Shown here one piece after another: positions 26,253 through 35,084 of a DNA stretch of 64,000 nucleotides (the first letter of the stretch is position 1; each line of letters begins with the position of its first letter). A model generated the notes under the pieces. That model was not told the DNA's origin and searched no databases. It saw only the letters and a list, made by a program, of their open reading frames with translations. The DNA is from Bacillus sp. FSL K6-3431 (lineage in GTDB: Bacteria > Bacillota > Bacilli > Bacillales > Bacillaceae_C), in the NCBI RefSeq assembly GCF_038002605.1, contig NZ_JBBOCT010000001.1:310001-374000 (forward strand). Reading direction: 5' to 3'. Made by a program: the position numbers and the translations under genes.

Positions 26253-27254
26253 ATGCTTCGGAATAAAGAGATTCACATTTATTTACTAGTAATGTGCTTG
26301 ATCAGCTTGGTAGTAATAGGCGTAGCAATTTTCATTTCGCCGATTTCGATTCTATTTATTCTTATCACTTCTACACTACTAATCGGATGTAGTGTTCTAT
26401 TTACGCGCTGGAGATATCGTGAAATCGAAAAGCTTTCTAGCTATTTGCGTCAAATTAGCGCTGGAGACTACACGCTTGATGTCCGTGATAATGAAGAAGG
26501 TGAGCTTAGTATTTTGAAGAGCGATATGTATAAAGTGACACTAATGCTGTCAGAACAAGGATCGCTATTACGTCAAGATAAAATGCATTTGACAGACGCC
26601 ATTTCAGATATATCCCATCAGCTTAAAACACCCCTTACATCCATGATGGTAATGGCTGATTTATTAAGTGATTCTGATCTACCAGAAACGAAAAAAACAG
26701 AGTTTACTCGCAATATTCGGATTCAGCTTGAACGGATTGAATGGCTTGTTTCGTCCTTATTAAAGCTATCTAAAATCGATGCGGGTACAGCGCAATTCAA
26801 AAAAGAATCAATAGTAGTCGAAAAGTTGATTCAAAAAGCATTAGAGCCGATTCTCATTCCGTTGGATATTAAACAACAAACCGTTTCGATAAAAGGTGAC
26901 GACACTGTCACATTCCTCGGTGACCTCAATTGGACAGCCGAAGCTGTGATCAATATATTAAAAAACTGTGTGGAGCATACGCATGAAGATGGTGCAATCG
27001 ATATTTTGTATTCGGAAAACCCTTTGTTTACAGAAATTGTCATTACTGATAATGGTAAAGGAATCGCCGAAGAGGATATCCGCCACATTTTTAAACGCTT
27101 CTATAAAGGAAAGAACGCAAGTGATGGAAGTATCGGCATTGGCCTAGCGATGGCGCACAGCATTATTACAAGTCAAAACGGTGATATTGATGTGAGAAGT
27201 GACAAAGAAACTGGCACACAGTTTCGGATTAAATTTTACAAACAAGTGATTTAA
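26253..27254 (+). CDS. Two-TM sensor histidine kinase
   Basis: 333 residues from ATG 26253; the longer frame overlaps the regulator and lacks a site. Two membrane helices (about 9-29 and 31-51) are joined by only a few residues, so there is no extracellular sensor domain. A HAMP-like stretch, the phospho-acceptor His122 in DISHQLKTPLTSM, the N box ILKNCVEHTHEDGA, and G boxes DNGKGIAEEDIRHIF and GSIGIGLAM follow. Kinases of this shape usually detect the state of a partner ABC transporter rather than a ligand. The matching ATPase/permease pair is at 29619-32890. Confidence 0.92.
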   Translation: MLRNKEIHIYLLVMCLISLVVIGVAIFISPISILFILITSTLLIGCSVLFTRWRYREIEKLSSYLRQISAGDYTLDVRDNEEGELSILKSDMYKVTLMLSEQGSLLRQDKMHLTDAISDISHQLKTPLTSMMVMADLLSDSDLPETKKTEFTRNIRIQLERIEWLVSSLLKLSKIDAGTAQFKKESIVVEKLIQKALEPILIPLDIKQQTVSIKGDDTVTFLGDLNWTAEAVINILKNCVEHTHEDGAIDILYSENPLFTEIVITDNGKGIAEEDIRHIFKRFYKGKNASDGSIGIGLAMAHSIITSQNGDIDVRSDKETGTQFRIKFYKQVI

Positions 27255-27260
27255 AACTAA

Positions 27261-27282
27261 GTGACTAAATTGCCATTTTTTA
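27261..27282. repeat. Copy of the response-regulator repeat motif after the kinase gene
   Basis: GTGACTAAATTGCCATTTTT here matches GTGACTAAATTGTCATTTTA at 29531-29550 at 18 of 20 positions, and the preceding AACTAA is shared as well. The two copies border the interruption of the module. Confidence 0.7.
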
Positions 27283-27443
27283 AATCAATTAAATACACAA
27301 ACCCATGCGCCTCTAAATTAATGCAATACTAGTGAAATTTAATAATATAAAAATGTTTAAAACTACAACAAAAAAAGGGCGTCGATCCATCCTTGATCAA
27401 CTCCCTAGATAATGGAAAACCGTTCATAATGCGAGGCTATTGT

Positions 27444-28151
27444 TTAACATCTTACATATTTGCGTTTGAAACCAAGCTTCCCTTTAACTACTTCCTTTTG
27501 AATACTTTCGTATGCGTGTAGGAAACTACTTTTTTTCTTGTCCCGTTTGACTTCAACTGGGCCTACTATCTTTGCAGTTTCAAGCGCCTTTTCATGGAGC
27601 GGCAAATATGAAACCCCAACAGTGTATAAAAAATTATTCATAGCAGATTTTGTTCGTTCCGGCGAATCGTGAATTGTATTTTTTACCATTTCAATCATGT
27701 TGGCAATCTTGCTCTCGGAAAATTCAACGTCTAAGCGATTTCCTAAAAGCCAACAATAGCAACTCCAGCCTGCTGACATTCTCAGCTCTTTACCGCTTGC
27801 GATCCATTTATCAGCAACTTCTTGTGCAATATCTGCTTCCGCTAAAGTTACTGCTACCACATAATCGGATAGCATATAAAAATATGCCGAATCCATCCAA
27901 CGATCAAAATCCGACTCAGTCATTACCTTTGGATCTGCAATAATGCCTGCAAAGTACATTGCGTCGTAGTTCCCTGTGGCATAAAGCTCTTCAGCTAAAG
28001 TTTGATTTATTTTTATTTTCTTAGCTATTGGCTTCATTGCACCTGTTGCCGCACCAAAAAGCGGCTCATGTGCACCATTGGATACGTACATTTTTTTAGT
28101 TCGTTCCTTGCCAAGGGCTTCAAGCTCCTGCATAGCCATTTCTAAATTCAT
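27444..28151 (-). CDS. DNA alkylation repair enzyme (AlkD-like, HEAT fold)
   Basis: 235 residues, all helical. The opening MAMQELEALGKERTKKMYVS, then GAATGAMKPIAKKIK, and the repeated helical pairs (FDRWMDSAYFYMLSDYVVA; MSAGWSCYCWLLGNRLDVEF; NNFLYTVGVSYLPLHEKALE) match the AlkD branch of DNA alkylation repair proteins, glycosylases that excise 3- or 7-alkylpurines without base flipping. The conserved catalytic Trp/Asp/Arg could not be assigned with certainty by eye. It is on the opposite strand to the flanking module, consistent with later insertion. Confidence 0.8.
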   Translation of the reverse strand: MNLEMAMQELEALGKERTKKMYVSNGAHEPLFGAATGAMKPIAKKIKINQTLAEELYATGNYDAMYFAGIIADPKVMTESDFDRWMDSAYFYMLSDYVVAVTLAEADIAQEVADKWIASGKELRMSAGWSCYCWLLGNRLDVEFSESKIANMIEMVKNTIHDSPERTKSAMNNFLYTVGVSYLPLHEKALETAKIVGPVEVKRDKKKSSFLHAYESIQKEVVKGKLGFKRKYVRC

Positions 28152-28565
28152 CGTTTAGCACTTCCTTCTTTTTTGGGTTTTCCTTTTCCCCTAATATTTT
28201 GCCGATAAATACATCTCCATTATCCTATAGTAGACTACCATTTGTCAGCAAAACTAGCGTCTAAACGCAGGAGTGTTATGCAGGGATCCACTTAATGCAT
28301 GTTACCACTATGTTCTCGAACTAGTGGTAAGAAAAATAATGTTTTACAATACCTTCTATTACAGTTGCTTACAAGGCTTAGGATCAAGCCTTAGGATCAA
28401 GCCTTACTCCATTAAATAGCCAGGTGTTGGTAAGGATTAATGATTAAATGTGATCGATTCATTTTGGACGGATTGATTTTTTGGTATTAATGGATTCTTC
28501 ATGTCTTGCTAAAGCACCTAGTTGAAGATCGACTGCATTTTCGTGGTCATTGCTGTACCAACTAC
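28152..28565. other. 414 bp with a fragment and a 13-bp tandem duplication
   Basis: A hairpin (TTACCACT / AGTGGTAA, 28300-28328) and AGGATCAAGCCTT repeated exactly at 28380-28392 and 28393-28405 are present. The minus strand (28457-28560) reads SWYSNDHENAVDLQLGALAR then HEESINTKKSIRPK and stop, an unassigned gene end. Confidence 0.45.
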
Positions 28566-28931
28566 CTATTTAAATTCTATCTTAACTATGTCTGGTTCTC
28601 TTTCATGCTTAGTAAGCATAACATTAGCTTCATAATCATTTTTCCATTCTATAGATATTTTATCGGCTAATGTAGTTTTTGTAATTTGTTTATTATCATA
28701 ATTAATTCTAAGGGTAGGGTCTGGGAAATCTTCTATCCTAACAATCTCAATTTTATTTTTATTAGTAGGAGAATGGCTGACCATTAACTGAATTGGGTAA
28801 ATTGTATGATATAAATTCCAAGTAATTAGTAAAATAACTAAGGTTCCTATTATTATCCAAAAAAGACAGCCGATTTTAGTTAGAAATTTAGTTTTTTCTA
28901 TGTCTTCGATGTAATCGTCATTCCACTCCAT
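28566..28931 (-). CDS. Hypothetical single-pass membrane protein
   Basis: 121 residues after GGAAAGGAAAA. An acidic 22-residue cytosolic start is followed by one strong membrane helix (about 24-44, WIIIGTLVILLITWNLYH). The extracellular part is predicted beta-rich (NKIEIVRIEDFPDPTLRINY, EANVMLTKHEREPDIVKIEF). It resembles the anonymous small membrane proteins common in Bacillus. Function unknown. Confidence 0.65.
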   Translation of the reverse strand: MEWNDDYIEDIEKTKFLTKIGCLFWIIIGTLVILLITWNLYHTIYPIQLMVSHSPTNKNKIEIVRIEDFPDPTLRINYDNKQITKTTLADKISIEWKNDYEANVMLTKHEREPDIVKIEFK

Positions 28932-29053
28932 TTTATTTTCCTTTCCTTTCAGTCAGTATGCTGAGTAGCTTCACTAACCTGCCCAGTTCGTTCTATAAAC
29001 TTAAAAGCCTACTTTTGATATGAAATCTCAATGATAGCTTATCTTCTATATAG

Positions 29054-29171
29054 GTTGATTGGAGCGAAAGGCGGCGACTCCTGCGGGATTAGCGGGACAG
29101 GTGAGACCCCGCTAATCGAGGAGGCTCACCGCCCGCCCTGCGGAAAGCGTCCGTCTGGAGCGCAAATCAAC
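29054..29171. repeat. GC-rich structured intergenic repeat (MITE/REP-like) of Bacillaceae
   Basis: The 118-bp block begins GTTGATTGGAGCG and ends CTGGAGCGCAAATCAAC, so its ends are imperfect inverted repeats. Inside are nested arms (GCGGGATTAGCGGG with CCCCGCTAAT; GGTGAGACC with GGCTCACC). It is strikingly GC-rich against an AT-rich background. From memory, near-identical blocks are scattered between genes in many Bacillaceae genomes; that is recollection, not a search. Confidence 0.75.
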
Positions 29172-29307
29172 GTTATTCGGATTCTAATATGGTAATCACT
29201 ATTTTTATATTGCTTCAGTTATCAGGAAAAAGTCTTAAACTTCCGTCGTCAATACGCCAATACACCAACCTTTATTGAAGGACTAATTTTAATGTCATTA
29301 TATCACA

Positions 29308-29332
29308 TGTATACATAGGTAACCTATGTATA
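29308..29332. repeat. Palindrome upstream of the exporter genes
   Basis: TATACATAGGT and ACCTATGTATA are exact inverted repeats around a single central A. It could be an operator; it is about 290 bp before the ATPase gene. Confidence 0.45.
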
Positions 29333-29530
29333 GAAGGTCAAAAAGATACGGAAAAAGAAAAATCCCCTTTTTAGTAGATAAAGAGGATTTGAAAATAACT
29401 CACGAAACTCACATTAACTTCACGCGTTTTCCGAAACCACATGAAATTGACTGAAACTATTTTTGTTATACTATGATAGATAGCGGTTTACGACGAGAAA
29501 AATGAAACTGTTAGAAGTGGTGCGAACTAA

Positions 29531-29589
29531 GTGACTAAATTGTCATTTTATAGTCACTTGAAAGTCATTTTAGACAGATAAACTATAAC
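29531..29589 (+). promoter_or_regulatory. Predicted response-regulator box and promoter of the ABC exporter
   Basis: Four units at exact 11-bp spacing begin at 29531, 29542, 29553 and 29564 (GTGACTAAATT, GTCATTTTATA, GTCACTTGAAA, GTCATTTTAGA), followed by a -10-like TATAAC at 29584. Direct repeats with 11-bp phase beside a promoter lacking a good -35 are typical of OmpR/PhoB-family activation. The cognate regulator is inferred to be the one at 25568. Confidence 0.65.
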
Positions 29590-29618
29590 CATCAGCAAAA
29601 TTATGGAGGTTTTACAAT

Positions 29619-30302
29619 ATGGATATCTTAAAAATAGAAAATCTGTCTAAAGTCTATGGGAAAGGCGAAACAGCGGTTAAGGCGCTTGATGATGTTTCTT
29701 TCTCAGTGAAAAAAGGGGAGTTTCTTGCAATTATTGGTCCATCTGGTTCGGGTAAATCAACGCTATTGCATATGCTTGGGGGTGTAGATAGACCAACAAG
29801 CGGAAAAGTACTAGTAGATAATACAGATATTTATCAACTAAATGAAACACAGCTAGCGATATTTCGCCGTAGACAAATTGGTTTGATTTATCAGTTTTAT
29901 AATTTGATTCCAGTCCTAACGGTTGAAGAGAATATTACGCTACCACTGTTACTTGATGAACATAAAGTAGATCAGAAACAGTTTGATAATATTGTACAAA
30001 CATTAAATTTACAAAAACGCTTAAGCCATTTGCCAAATCAACTTTCAGGTGGTCAACAACAAAGGGTTTCGATTGGTAGAGCGTTAATAAGTAATCCGGC
30101 AATTATGTTGGCAGATGAGCCAACTGGTAATCTGGACAGTAAGAATAGTGGAGAAATCATTGATTTATTAAAAATGTTTAATAAAACCTATAATCAAACG
30201 CTAATTATTATTACGCATGACGAACGGATTGCTTTACAAGCGGACAGGATTATCTCTATTCAAGATGGTAGGATTGCTAAGGACGAGGTGATCCGCCCGT
30301 GA
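29619..30302 (+). CDS. ABC transporter ATPase, MacB/BceA-type
   Basis: 227 residues after ATGGAGG. Walker A GPSGSGKST, Q-loop YQFYNLIPVLTVEENI, signature LSGGQQQRVSIGRAL, Walker B IMLADEPTGNLDS and the H-loop ITHD are complete. The length and the QFYNLIP segment place it with the ATPases of FtsX-type exporters and antimicrobial-peptide detoxification modules. It overlaps the permease gene by 4 bp (GTGA). Confidence 0.95.
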   Translation: MDILKIENLSKVYGKGETAVKALDDVSFSVKKGEFLAIIGPSGSGKSTLLHMLGGVDRPTSGKVLVDNTDIYQLNETQLAIFRRRQIGLIYQFYNLIPVLTVEENITLPLLLDEHKVDQKQFDNIVQTLNLQKRLSHLPNQLSGGQQQRVSIGRALISNPAIMLADEPTGNLDSKNSGEIIDLLKMFNKTYNQTLIIITHDERIALQADRIISIQDGRIAKDEVIRP

Positions 30303-32890
30303 ATATTGTTAATAAATTAACTGTAAGACATTTGAAGCAAAACAAGAGACGAACGCTTGTGACGATCATTGGTGTTATTATTTCTGTAGCAATGGTGACG
30401 GCCGTTGCCACGCTTGGTGTTTCTTTTATGGAATTAATGCAAAAGCAGACAATCGCTGATGGGGGTGAATGGCATGTCCTTTACAAGGATGTGAACAAAA
30501 ATCAGCTGGAAGCGATTAAAAACGATGAAGCAACAAAAGAAGTTGTCATTTCAAAGGATCGTGGCTACGCATTCTTGAAAGGAAGCCAAAATGATAACAA
30601 ACCGTATTTATTTATCAAGGAGTATAACAAAGAAGGTTTTAAACAATTTCCGATTGAATTAAGTGAAGGAAGGCTTCCGAAAGCAGCCAATGAGGTGGTT
30701 ATTTCGGAAGGAATTTCTACTAATGCAAAAGTTAAATATGAATTGGACGATATTCTAACTCTTGATGTTGGTGAACGAATCAAAACTGAAGGGGATGATA
30801 CGCCATTAGATCAGACTTATTCATTAGAAATCAAGAATGATGAAATAATAGAAACAATAAAAAATAAAACAACCGAAAACTATACTGTAGTTGGTTTCAT
30901 TAAACGTCCCATATGGGAACCTACATGGGCACCGGGTTATACGATCATATCTTATATAGATGAAAGGATGGTTGGGGTATATGACTCAGTCGATGCTACA
31001 GTTGTATTAAACAAAGTTAAAGGTGAGCTGTATGGTCATGCGGAAGAATTAGCAAAGAAAAATGGAATAAAAACAGTTTATTTTAATAATAACTTACTGA
31101 GATATTACGGTGTGACGAATAATGATGGCTTGAGTAGCACACTATTTTCACTGTCAGCAATCATTATGGCAATCATTATTATTGGCTCCGTTTCACTAAT
31201 ATATAATGCTTTTGCGATATCCGTCTCCGAACGTTCTCGTCACTTAGGAATGCTCGCGAGTGTAGGAGCTACAAAAAGGCAAAAGAGAAACTCGGTGTTT
31301 TTTGAGGGAGTTATCATTGGATTGATCAGTATCCCAATCGGAGTTATTGCTGGACTAGTTGGAATAGGTATCACCTTTTGGTTTATTAACTCCATCATTG
31401 AAGGGGCATTAGGGATTACTGAAAAATTAACGGTAGTCATCACACCATTATCGATCTTGATTGCATGTGGTGTATCGATGCTGACGATTTTTATTTCAAC
31501 CTATCTACCAGCCATTAAAGCATCTAAAATCTCGGCTATTGATGCAATTCGACAAACGACAGATGTGAAGCTTACAGGTAAAGCGGTAAAAACGTCAAAG
31601 TTCATTCGCAAACTTTTCGGTATAGAAGCGGAAATAGGCTTGAAAAACTTAAAAAGAAATAAACGTAGGTACCAAGCAACTGTATTCTCACTCGTTATAA
31701 GCATTGTTCTATTTTTAGCCGTTTCATTTTTCACCTCCAGCTTAACCAAATCACTTGTACTCTCACAAGATGGAGTAAATTATGATATCGAAGTATCGAT
31801 AGAAGATGAAAATACTGGTGATCGATTAATGAATACAATTGCTTCTCTTGATGATGTAACGCAATCTACTGTGATGAAAGAAGCGGGTGTGTTCTCTTGG
31901 ATTAACCAATCCTCCATTGCTGATGAACTGCAAGATATGGTGGAGGAGGATAAGAGCATGCTCAAAAATGGAAAATATTCTTACTTTAATATTATCCATG
32001 CATTAGATGAGAAGAGCCTAAAAGCATATGCAAAAAAGATTAATGCGGATTATAATCAGCTAACAGACACAAAAAAATTATCTGCTATTGTAATTGATAC
32101 GATTCCTTATGAGGACATGGAAGCGGGTAAATTTGTTGAAACAAAAGCTATTCACAGCAAAATTGGCGAAAGCCTCAATTTCCATTATGTAGATGAAAAA
32201 ACAGGAGAAGAGAAATATTTGAACGCAGTGCAAATCGCCGCATTGACTGATCAATTTCCGATGGGAGTTTTTCCAGGAGGGTTAGGCAGTATAAATATTA
32301 TTGTCTCTGAACAAGTATTGGATCAACTGATTAGTGAAAAGAGTAATGTTAATGTTAGATCAAAGCTTTTCTTAAAAAGTACAGATCCAATGGCAACACA
32401 ACAGGAAATCGAGGAAATGAAAGAGGACAATATCTATGTTCACAATGTGTATCAAGGCAGACAACAGGAAGAACAGATGATCTTGTTAATGTCCGTATTT
32501 ACTTATGGATTTATCGTGCTCATTACGGGGATATCGATTGCGAATATTTTTAATACGATCTCAACGAGTATCTCACTTCGGAAAAGAGAATTCGCGATGT
32601 TAAAATCTGTAGGGATGACACCAAAGGGCTTTAATAAAATGATCAATTATGAAAGTATCTTTTATGGAATTAAGTCATTATTGTACGGACTTCCTATTAG
32701 TATGATTGTGATGTATTTAATCCACAGGGCATTGATGAACAGTTTTGACTATGGTTTTTCTTTACCTTGGATGAATATTTTTTATGTGATCGCAGCAGTA
32801 TTTCTCATTGTAAGTTCTGCGATGCTATACTCTAGCGCAAAAGTAAAAAAGGAAAATATTATTGATGCATTAAAGCAGGAAAGTATATAA
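30299..32890 (+). CDS. FtsX-type ABC transporter permease with two FtsX domains
   Basis: 863 residues from GTG. TM1 (about 17-40) leads to a first extracellular domain of about 230 residues. Three helices carry the FtsX core (AIIMAIIIIGSVSLIYNAFA, SERSRHLGMLASVGATKRQK). A second copy starts at KNLKRNKRRYQATVFSLVIS with another extracellular domain and a second core (SISLRKREFAMLKSVGMTPK). This double-FtsX layout differs from the 10-TM BceB type of about 650 residues. It probably exports or dislodges a membrane-active compound such as a peptide antibiotic. A terminator follows at 32938. Confidence 0.9.
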   Translation: MNIVNKLTVRHLKQNKRRTLVTIIGVIISVAMVTAVATLGVSFMELMQKQTIADGGEWHVLYKDVNKNQLEAIKNDEATKEVVISKDRGYAFLKGSQNDNKPYLFIKEYNKEGFKQFPIELSEGRLPKAANEVVISEGISTNAKVKYELDDILTLDVGERIKTEGDDTPLDQTYSLEIKNDEIIETIKNKTTENYTVVGFIKRPIWEPTWAPGYTIISYIDERMVGVYDSVDATVVLNKVKGELYGHAEELAKKNGIKTVYFNNNLLRYYGVTNNDGLSSTLFSLSAIIMAIIIIGSVSLIYNAFAISVSERSRHLGMLASVGATKRQKRNSVFFEGVIIGLISIPIGVIAGLVGIGITFWFINSIIEGALGITEKLTVVITPLSILIACGVSMLTIFISTYLPAIKASKISAIDAIRQTTDVKLTGKAVKTSKFIRKLFGIEAEIGLKNLKRNKRRYQATVFSLVISIVLFLAVSFFTSSLTKSLVLSQDGVNYDIEVSIEDENTGDRLMNTIASLDDVTQSTVMKEAGVFSWINQSSIADELQDMVEEDKSMLKNGKYSYFNIIHALDEKSLKAYAKKINADYNQLTDTKKLSAIVIDTIPYEDMEAGKFVETKAIHSKIGESLNFHYVDEKTGEEKYLNAVQIAALTDQFPMGVFPGGLGSINIIVSEQVLDQLISEKSNVNVRSKLFLKSTDPMATQQEIEEMKEDNIYVHNVYQGRQQEEQMILLMSVFTYGFIVLITGISIANIFNTISTSISLRKREFAMLKSVGMTPKGFNKMINYESIFYGIKSLLYGLPISMIVMYLIHRALMNSFDYGFSLPWMNIFYVIAAVFLIVSSAMLYSSAKVKKENIIDALKQESI

Positions 32891-32937
32891 GTAAGCCGTT
32901 TTCTTTTGCGATACCCGCATAATAAAAAACAAGTATA

Positions 32938-32976
32938 AAAGCAGTGAAAATTCCACAAGGAATATTACTGCTTTTA
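32938..32976 (+). terminator. Terminator of the exporter operon
   Basis: AAAAGCAGTGAAAATTCC pairs imperfectly with GGAATATTACTGCTTTT, followed by ATTACTTTT. Confidence 0.75.
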
Positions 32977-33032
32977 TTACTTTTCAAAAATGATAAATGG
33001 TATATTTAGATATTAATTCATGAGGAGTATGA

Positions 33033-33390
33033 GTGTGAAAAAAACAAGCAAAAAGTGAAATCATAAAACTTCAAGCATTTGTAAATTTGGTGGAAGGCTT
33101 TCATGCGAATACGTTAGAAGAATGGTCATCAAAGAATATGCTTATGTAGGAAGCATATTAAAAGTTGCCGAAATAGTAAACGAGCTGGGTTTTCGGCTTA
33201 GTGGTTTACCAGTCTAGCCGGAAGATGTATCCAACATTATCAAAAGTAGTGGGACTAACGAGTTACATAAAGTAATCGCTCAAAACTTTGTCCCATTGTG
33301 TATTGCTAAGTCAAAACGTAGCGAGTATTACTTTAATGCAGCGATGTTGTGCCTTGAAATCTTCCACAAAGGTTTTGATCAGTTTGGTCT
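33033..33390 (+). pseudogene. Relic of an unknown protein family shared with the 6.8-kb chimera
   Basis: Pieces in shifting frames read SEIIKLQAFVNLVEGFHANT, then YAYVGSILKVAEIVNELGF, then after an in-frame stop PEDVSNIIKSSGTNELHKVI and AQNFVPLCIAK. Two frameshifts and one stop make it non-functional. Its first segment matches the N-terminus of the chimera at 6836. The family is not recognised. It runs into the 3' end of the convergent germination gene. Confidence 0.55.
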
Positions 33391-34478
33391 CAGGGCCTTT
33401 TTCGGAGTTTAGCCACTACTAACAACAACACAGGTAAAACAAGTCCGTAGGTTGAGGCATACGGCAACCAGGTTTCTTTAGTCCATTTTGCGGCATATAT
33501 GATATTCGGATATATGATTAGGGAAAGCACAACCAAGATGATTCCTAAAGGTAGCGTAAGTGGCCGGTAATCTTTTAAATTCAATATTTGTGATAGTCCT
33601 AAAACTGTTACGTAAAAATACATTACCAACCTAAAATAGATCGTTATAATCCACATGATCGCCATGATTGCTTCGATACGTTGTAGAAAATTACCAACAT
33701 TTATTTTTTTAGCTACCGCGTAGCTAGGATATATGTGTCTCTCTGTTTGATCAACACCCAAAACCAAAATAGTCAAAGCGATAGTGATGATCAAAAAGAT
33801 TCCACCAAAGAAAGTTCCTATGAAAAAGGCCTTTTGAGCTTGTTTCGGCTGATTCACAGAAACAGGAAAAATCATTAACAAAATAATTGGAGATAGAGAA
33901 ATAATACTTGTAAAGGATATGGTAGCATGAATAATGGGTTTTATTCCCGTTTCCAATACGGGTTGTAGTTTTTGAAAATCGATTTGGGGGGAAATAAGAA
34001 CCGCAAACATAATAAATAGTAAGACGAACAAAGGAAACAAAATTTCAGCGGCACGAGCCGTCGTTTCAATTCCAAGACGAACCGCCATCACTACAATAGT
34101 TACAAAAAGAATATGGATCGCTGCAATTGGTGTTACGGGCATAATTTGCGTAGTCACGAAATACCCCATTATAATTAATAATATTGCTGCACCTATCAAT
34201 GAAAAAAAAACAAACGTAAGAGAAACGAGCTTACCTAACCATTTCCCAAGAAGTATTTCATTGATTTCAACAAAAGTTTTATCCATAAAACGATTCCCCA
34301 AAGTAGTGTATAACATAACAAGCAATAAGGCTAATCCAACTCCAAGTATCGATGCAATCCAAGCGTCTTGTTTTGCAATAGTAGCAAGTTCTGACGGAGT
34401 GATTAAGATAGCAGTACCAATAGAATAAAAAATAACTAGGATTCCAAATTGACGTGGACTTATTTTAACGTTTTTCAC
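33390..34478 (-). CDS. GerAB-type spore germination permease (receptor B subunit)
   Basis: 362 residues, ten predicted membrane helices, with the family opening ISPRQFGILVIFYSIGTAIL and TPSELATIAKQDAWIASIL, AARAAEILFPLFVLLF-like central helices, and the AVAKKINVGNFLQRIEAIMA segment typical of GerAB. It belongs to the APC superfamily and recognises germinants in the inner spore membrane. It is the last gene of the minus-strand cluster that also contains A, C and two small proteins. Confidence 0.92.
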   Translation of the reverse strand: MKNVKISPRQFGILVIFYSIGTAILITPSELATIAKQDAWIASILGVGLALLLVMLYTTLGNRFMDKTFVEINEILLGKWLGKLVSLTFVFFSLIGAAILLIIMGYFVTTQIMPVTPIAAIHILFVTIVVMAVRLGIETTARAAEILFPLFVLLFIMFAVLISPQIDFQKLQPVLETGIKPIIHATISFTSIISLSPIILLMIFPVSVNQPKQAQKAFFIGTFFGGIFLIITIALTILVLGVDQTERHIYPSYAVAKKINVGNFLQRIEAIMAIMWIITIYFRLVMYFYVTVLGLSQILNLKDYRPLTLPLGIILVVLSLIIYPNIIYAAKWTKETWLPYASTYGLVLPVLLLVVAKLRKRP

Positions 34479-34562
34479 AATAGAAGCCTTCCTTGTCTTC
34501 TTTTTTTATGATTTAGTTGATACAAGTTAGAACCAATTATTCTTTCTATAAAAAAACCCTTT

Positions 34563-34745
34563 TCAAAAGTTGTACAGTTGTATCCTCATTGCATTCAGAA
34601 ATGATATTCCAATGATCCAGAGGACATTAATAGGAGTTCTAAAAACCTCTACATCATAAAGGTTACGCGTATATACCACACTAAGCGTAAAGAGTGATAA
34701 CGATCCATAATAAATGTACATTGATTTCGTAATAGCCTTGAACAC
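34563..34745 (-). CDS. Small two-TM protein in the germination cluster
   Basis: 60 residues from GTG, supported by a strong AAGGGGG seven bases upstream. Two hydrophobic segments (YIYYGSLSLFTLSVVYT and INVLWIIGISFLNAM) flank a charged loop. It sits between the C and B subunit genes. Small two-helix proteins are known as auxiliary D subunits of germinant receptors; this one is not clearly homologous to the 77-residue protein at 36748, so the cluster may encode two. Confidence 0.6.
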   Translation of the reverse strand: MFKAITKSMYIYYGSLSLFTLSVVYTRNLYDVEVFRTPINVLWIIGISFLNAMRIQLYNF

Positions 34746-35084
34746 TATCTTTTCCCCCTTGATTGGTTAATCTAAGTATTACCAATCTATTCCTTCAATA
34801 TAATTCCTAAAGAATTAGCGAAATAAACACTATTAAGGGGTTTGCTGCTAGAGTGCCTATAAAATGAAAACAACTTGTTGCAAGGGACTGGTAAATCCTT
34901 GTGTCCCAGAATACTCCCCCTGAACAAGGATGTGAGACATCCATATACTTGCAGTTTAAATATATCCTTTGTGCGTTCTAATGCATCAAGATGGATAAGG
35001 GGCATTAGAATTGCTCGTTAGTTGAGAGCGATTGGAAACAATAAATGTAACCCCCATTCCTTTTTATAAACCCTGGAAATTACT
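34746..35084. other. 339 bp inside the germination cluster without a gene
   Basis: The frame at 34787-35005 has no ribosome site and no family resemblance and is not accepted. The unusually long gap within the gene set suggests a decayed insertion. Confidence 0.4.

Noticed and set aside
29054..29171. Possible CRISPR or tRNA-like structure
   Set aside because: There is only one block, with no direct repeats or spacers, and it folds as nested stems with inverted ends rather than a cloverleaf.
34787..35005. 72-codon frame within the germination cluster
   Set aside because: No ribosome site, no membrane or signal features, and no resemblance to known germination proteins.
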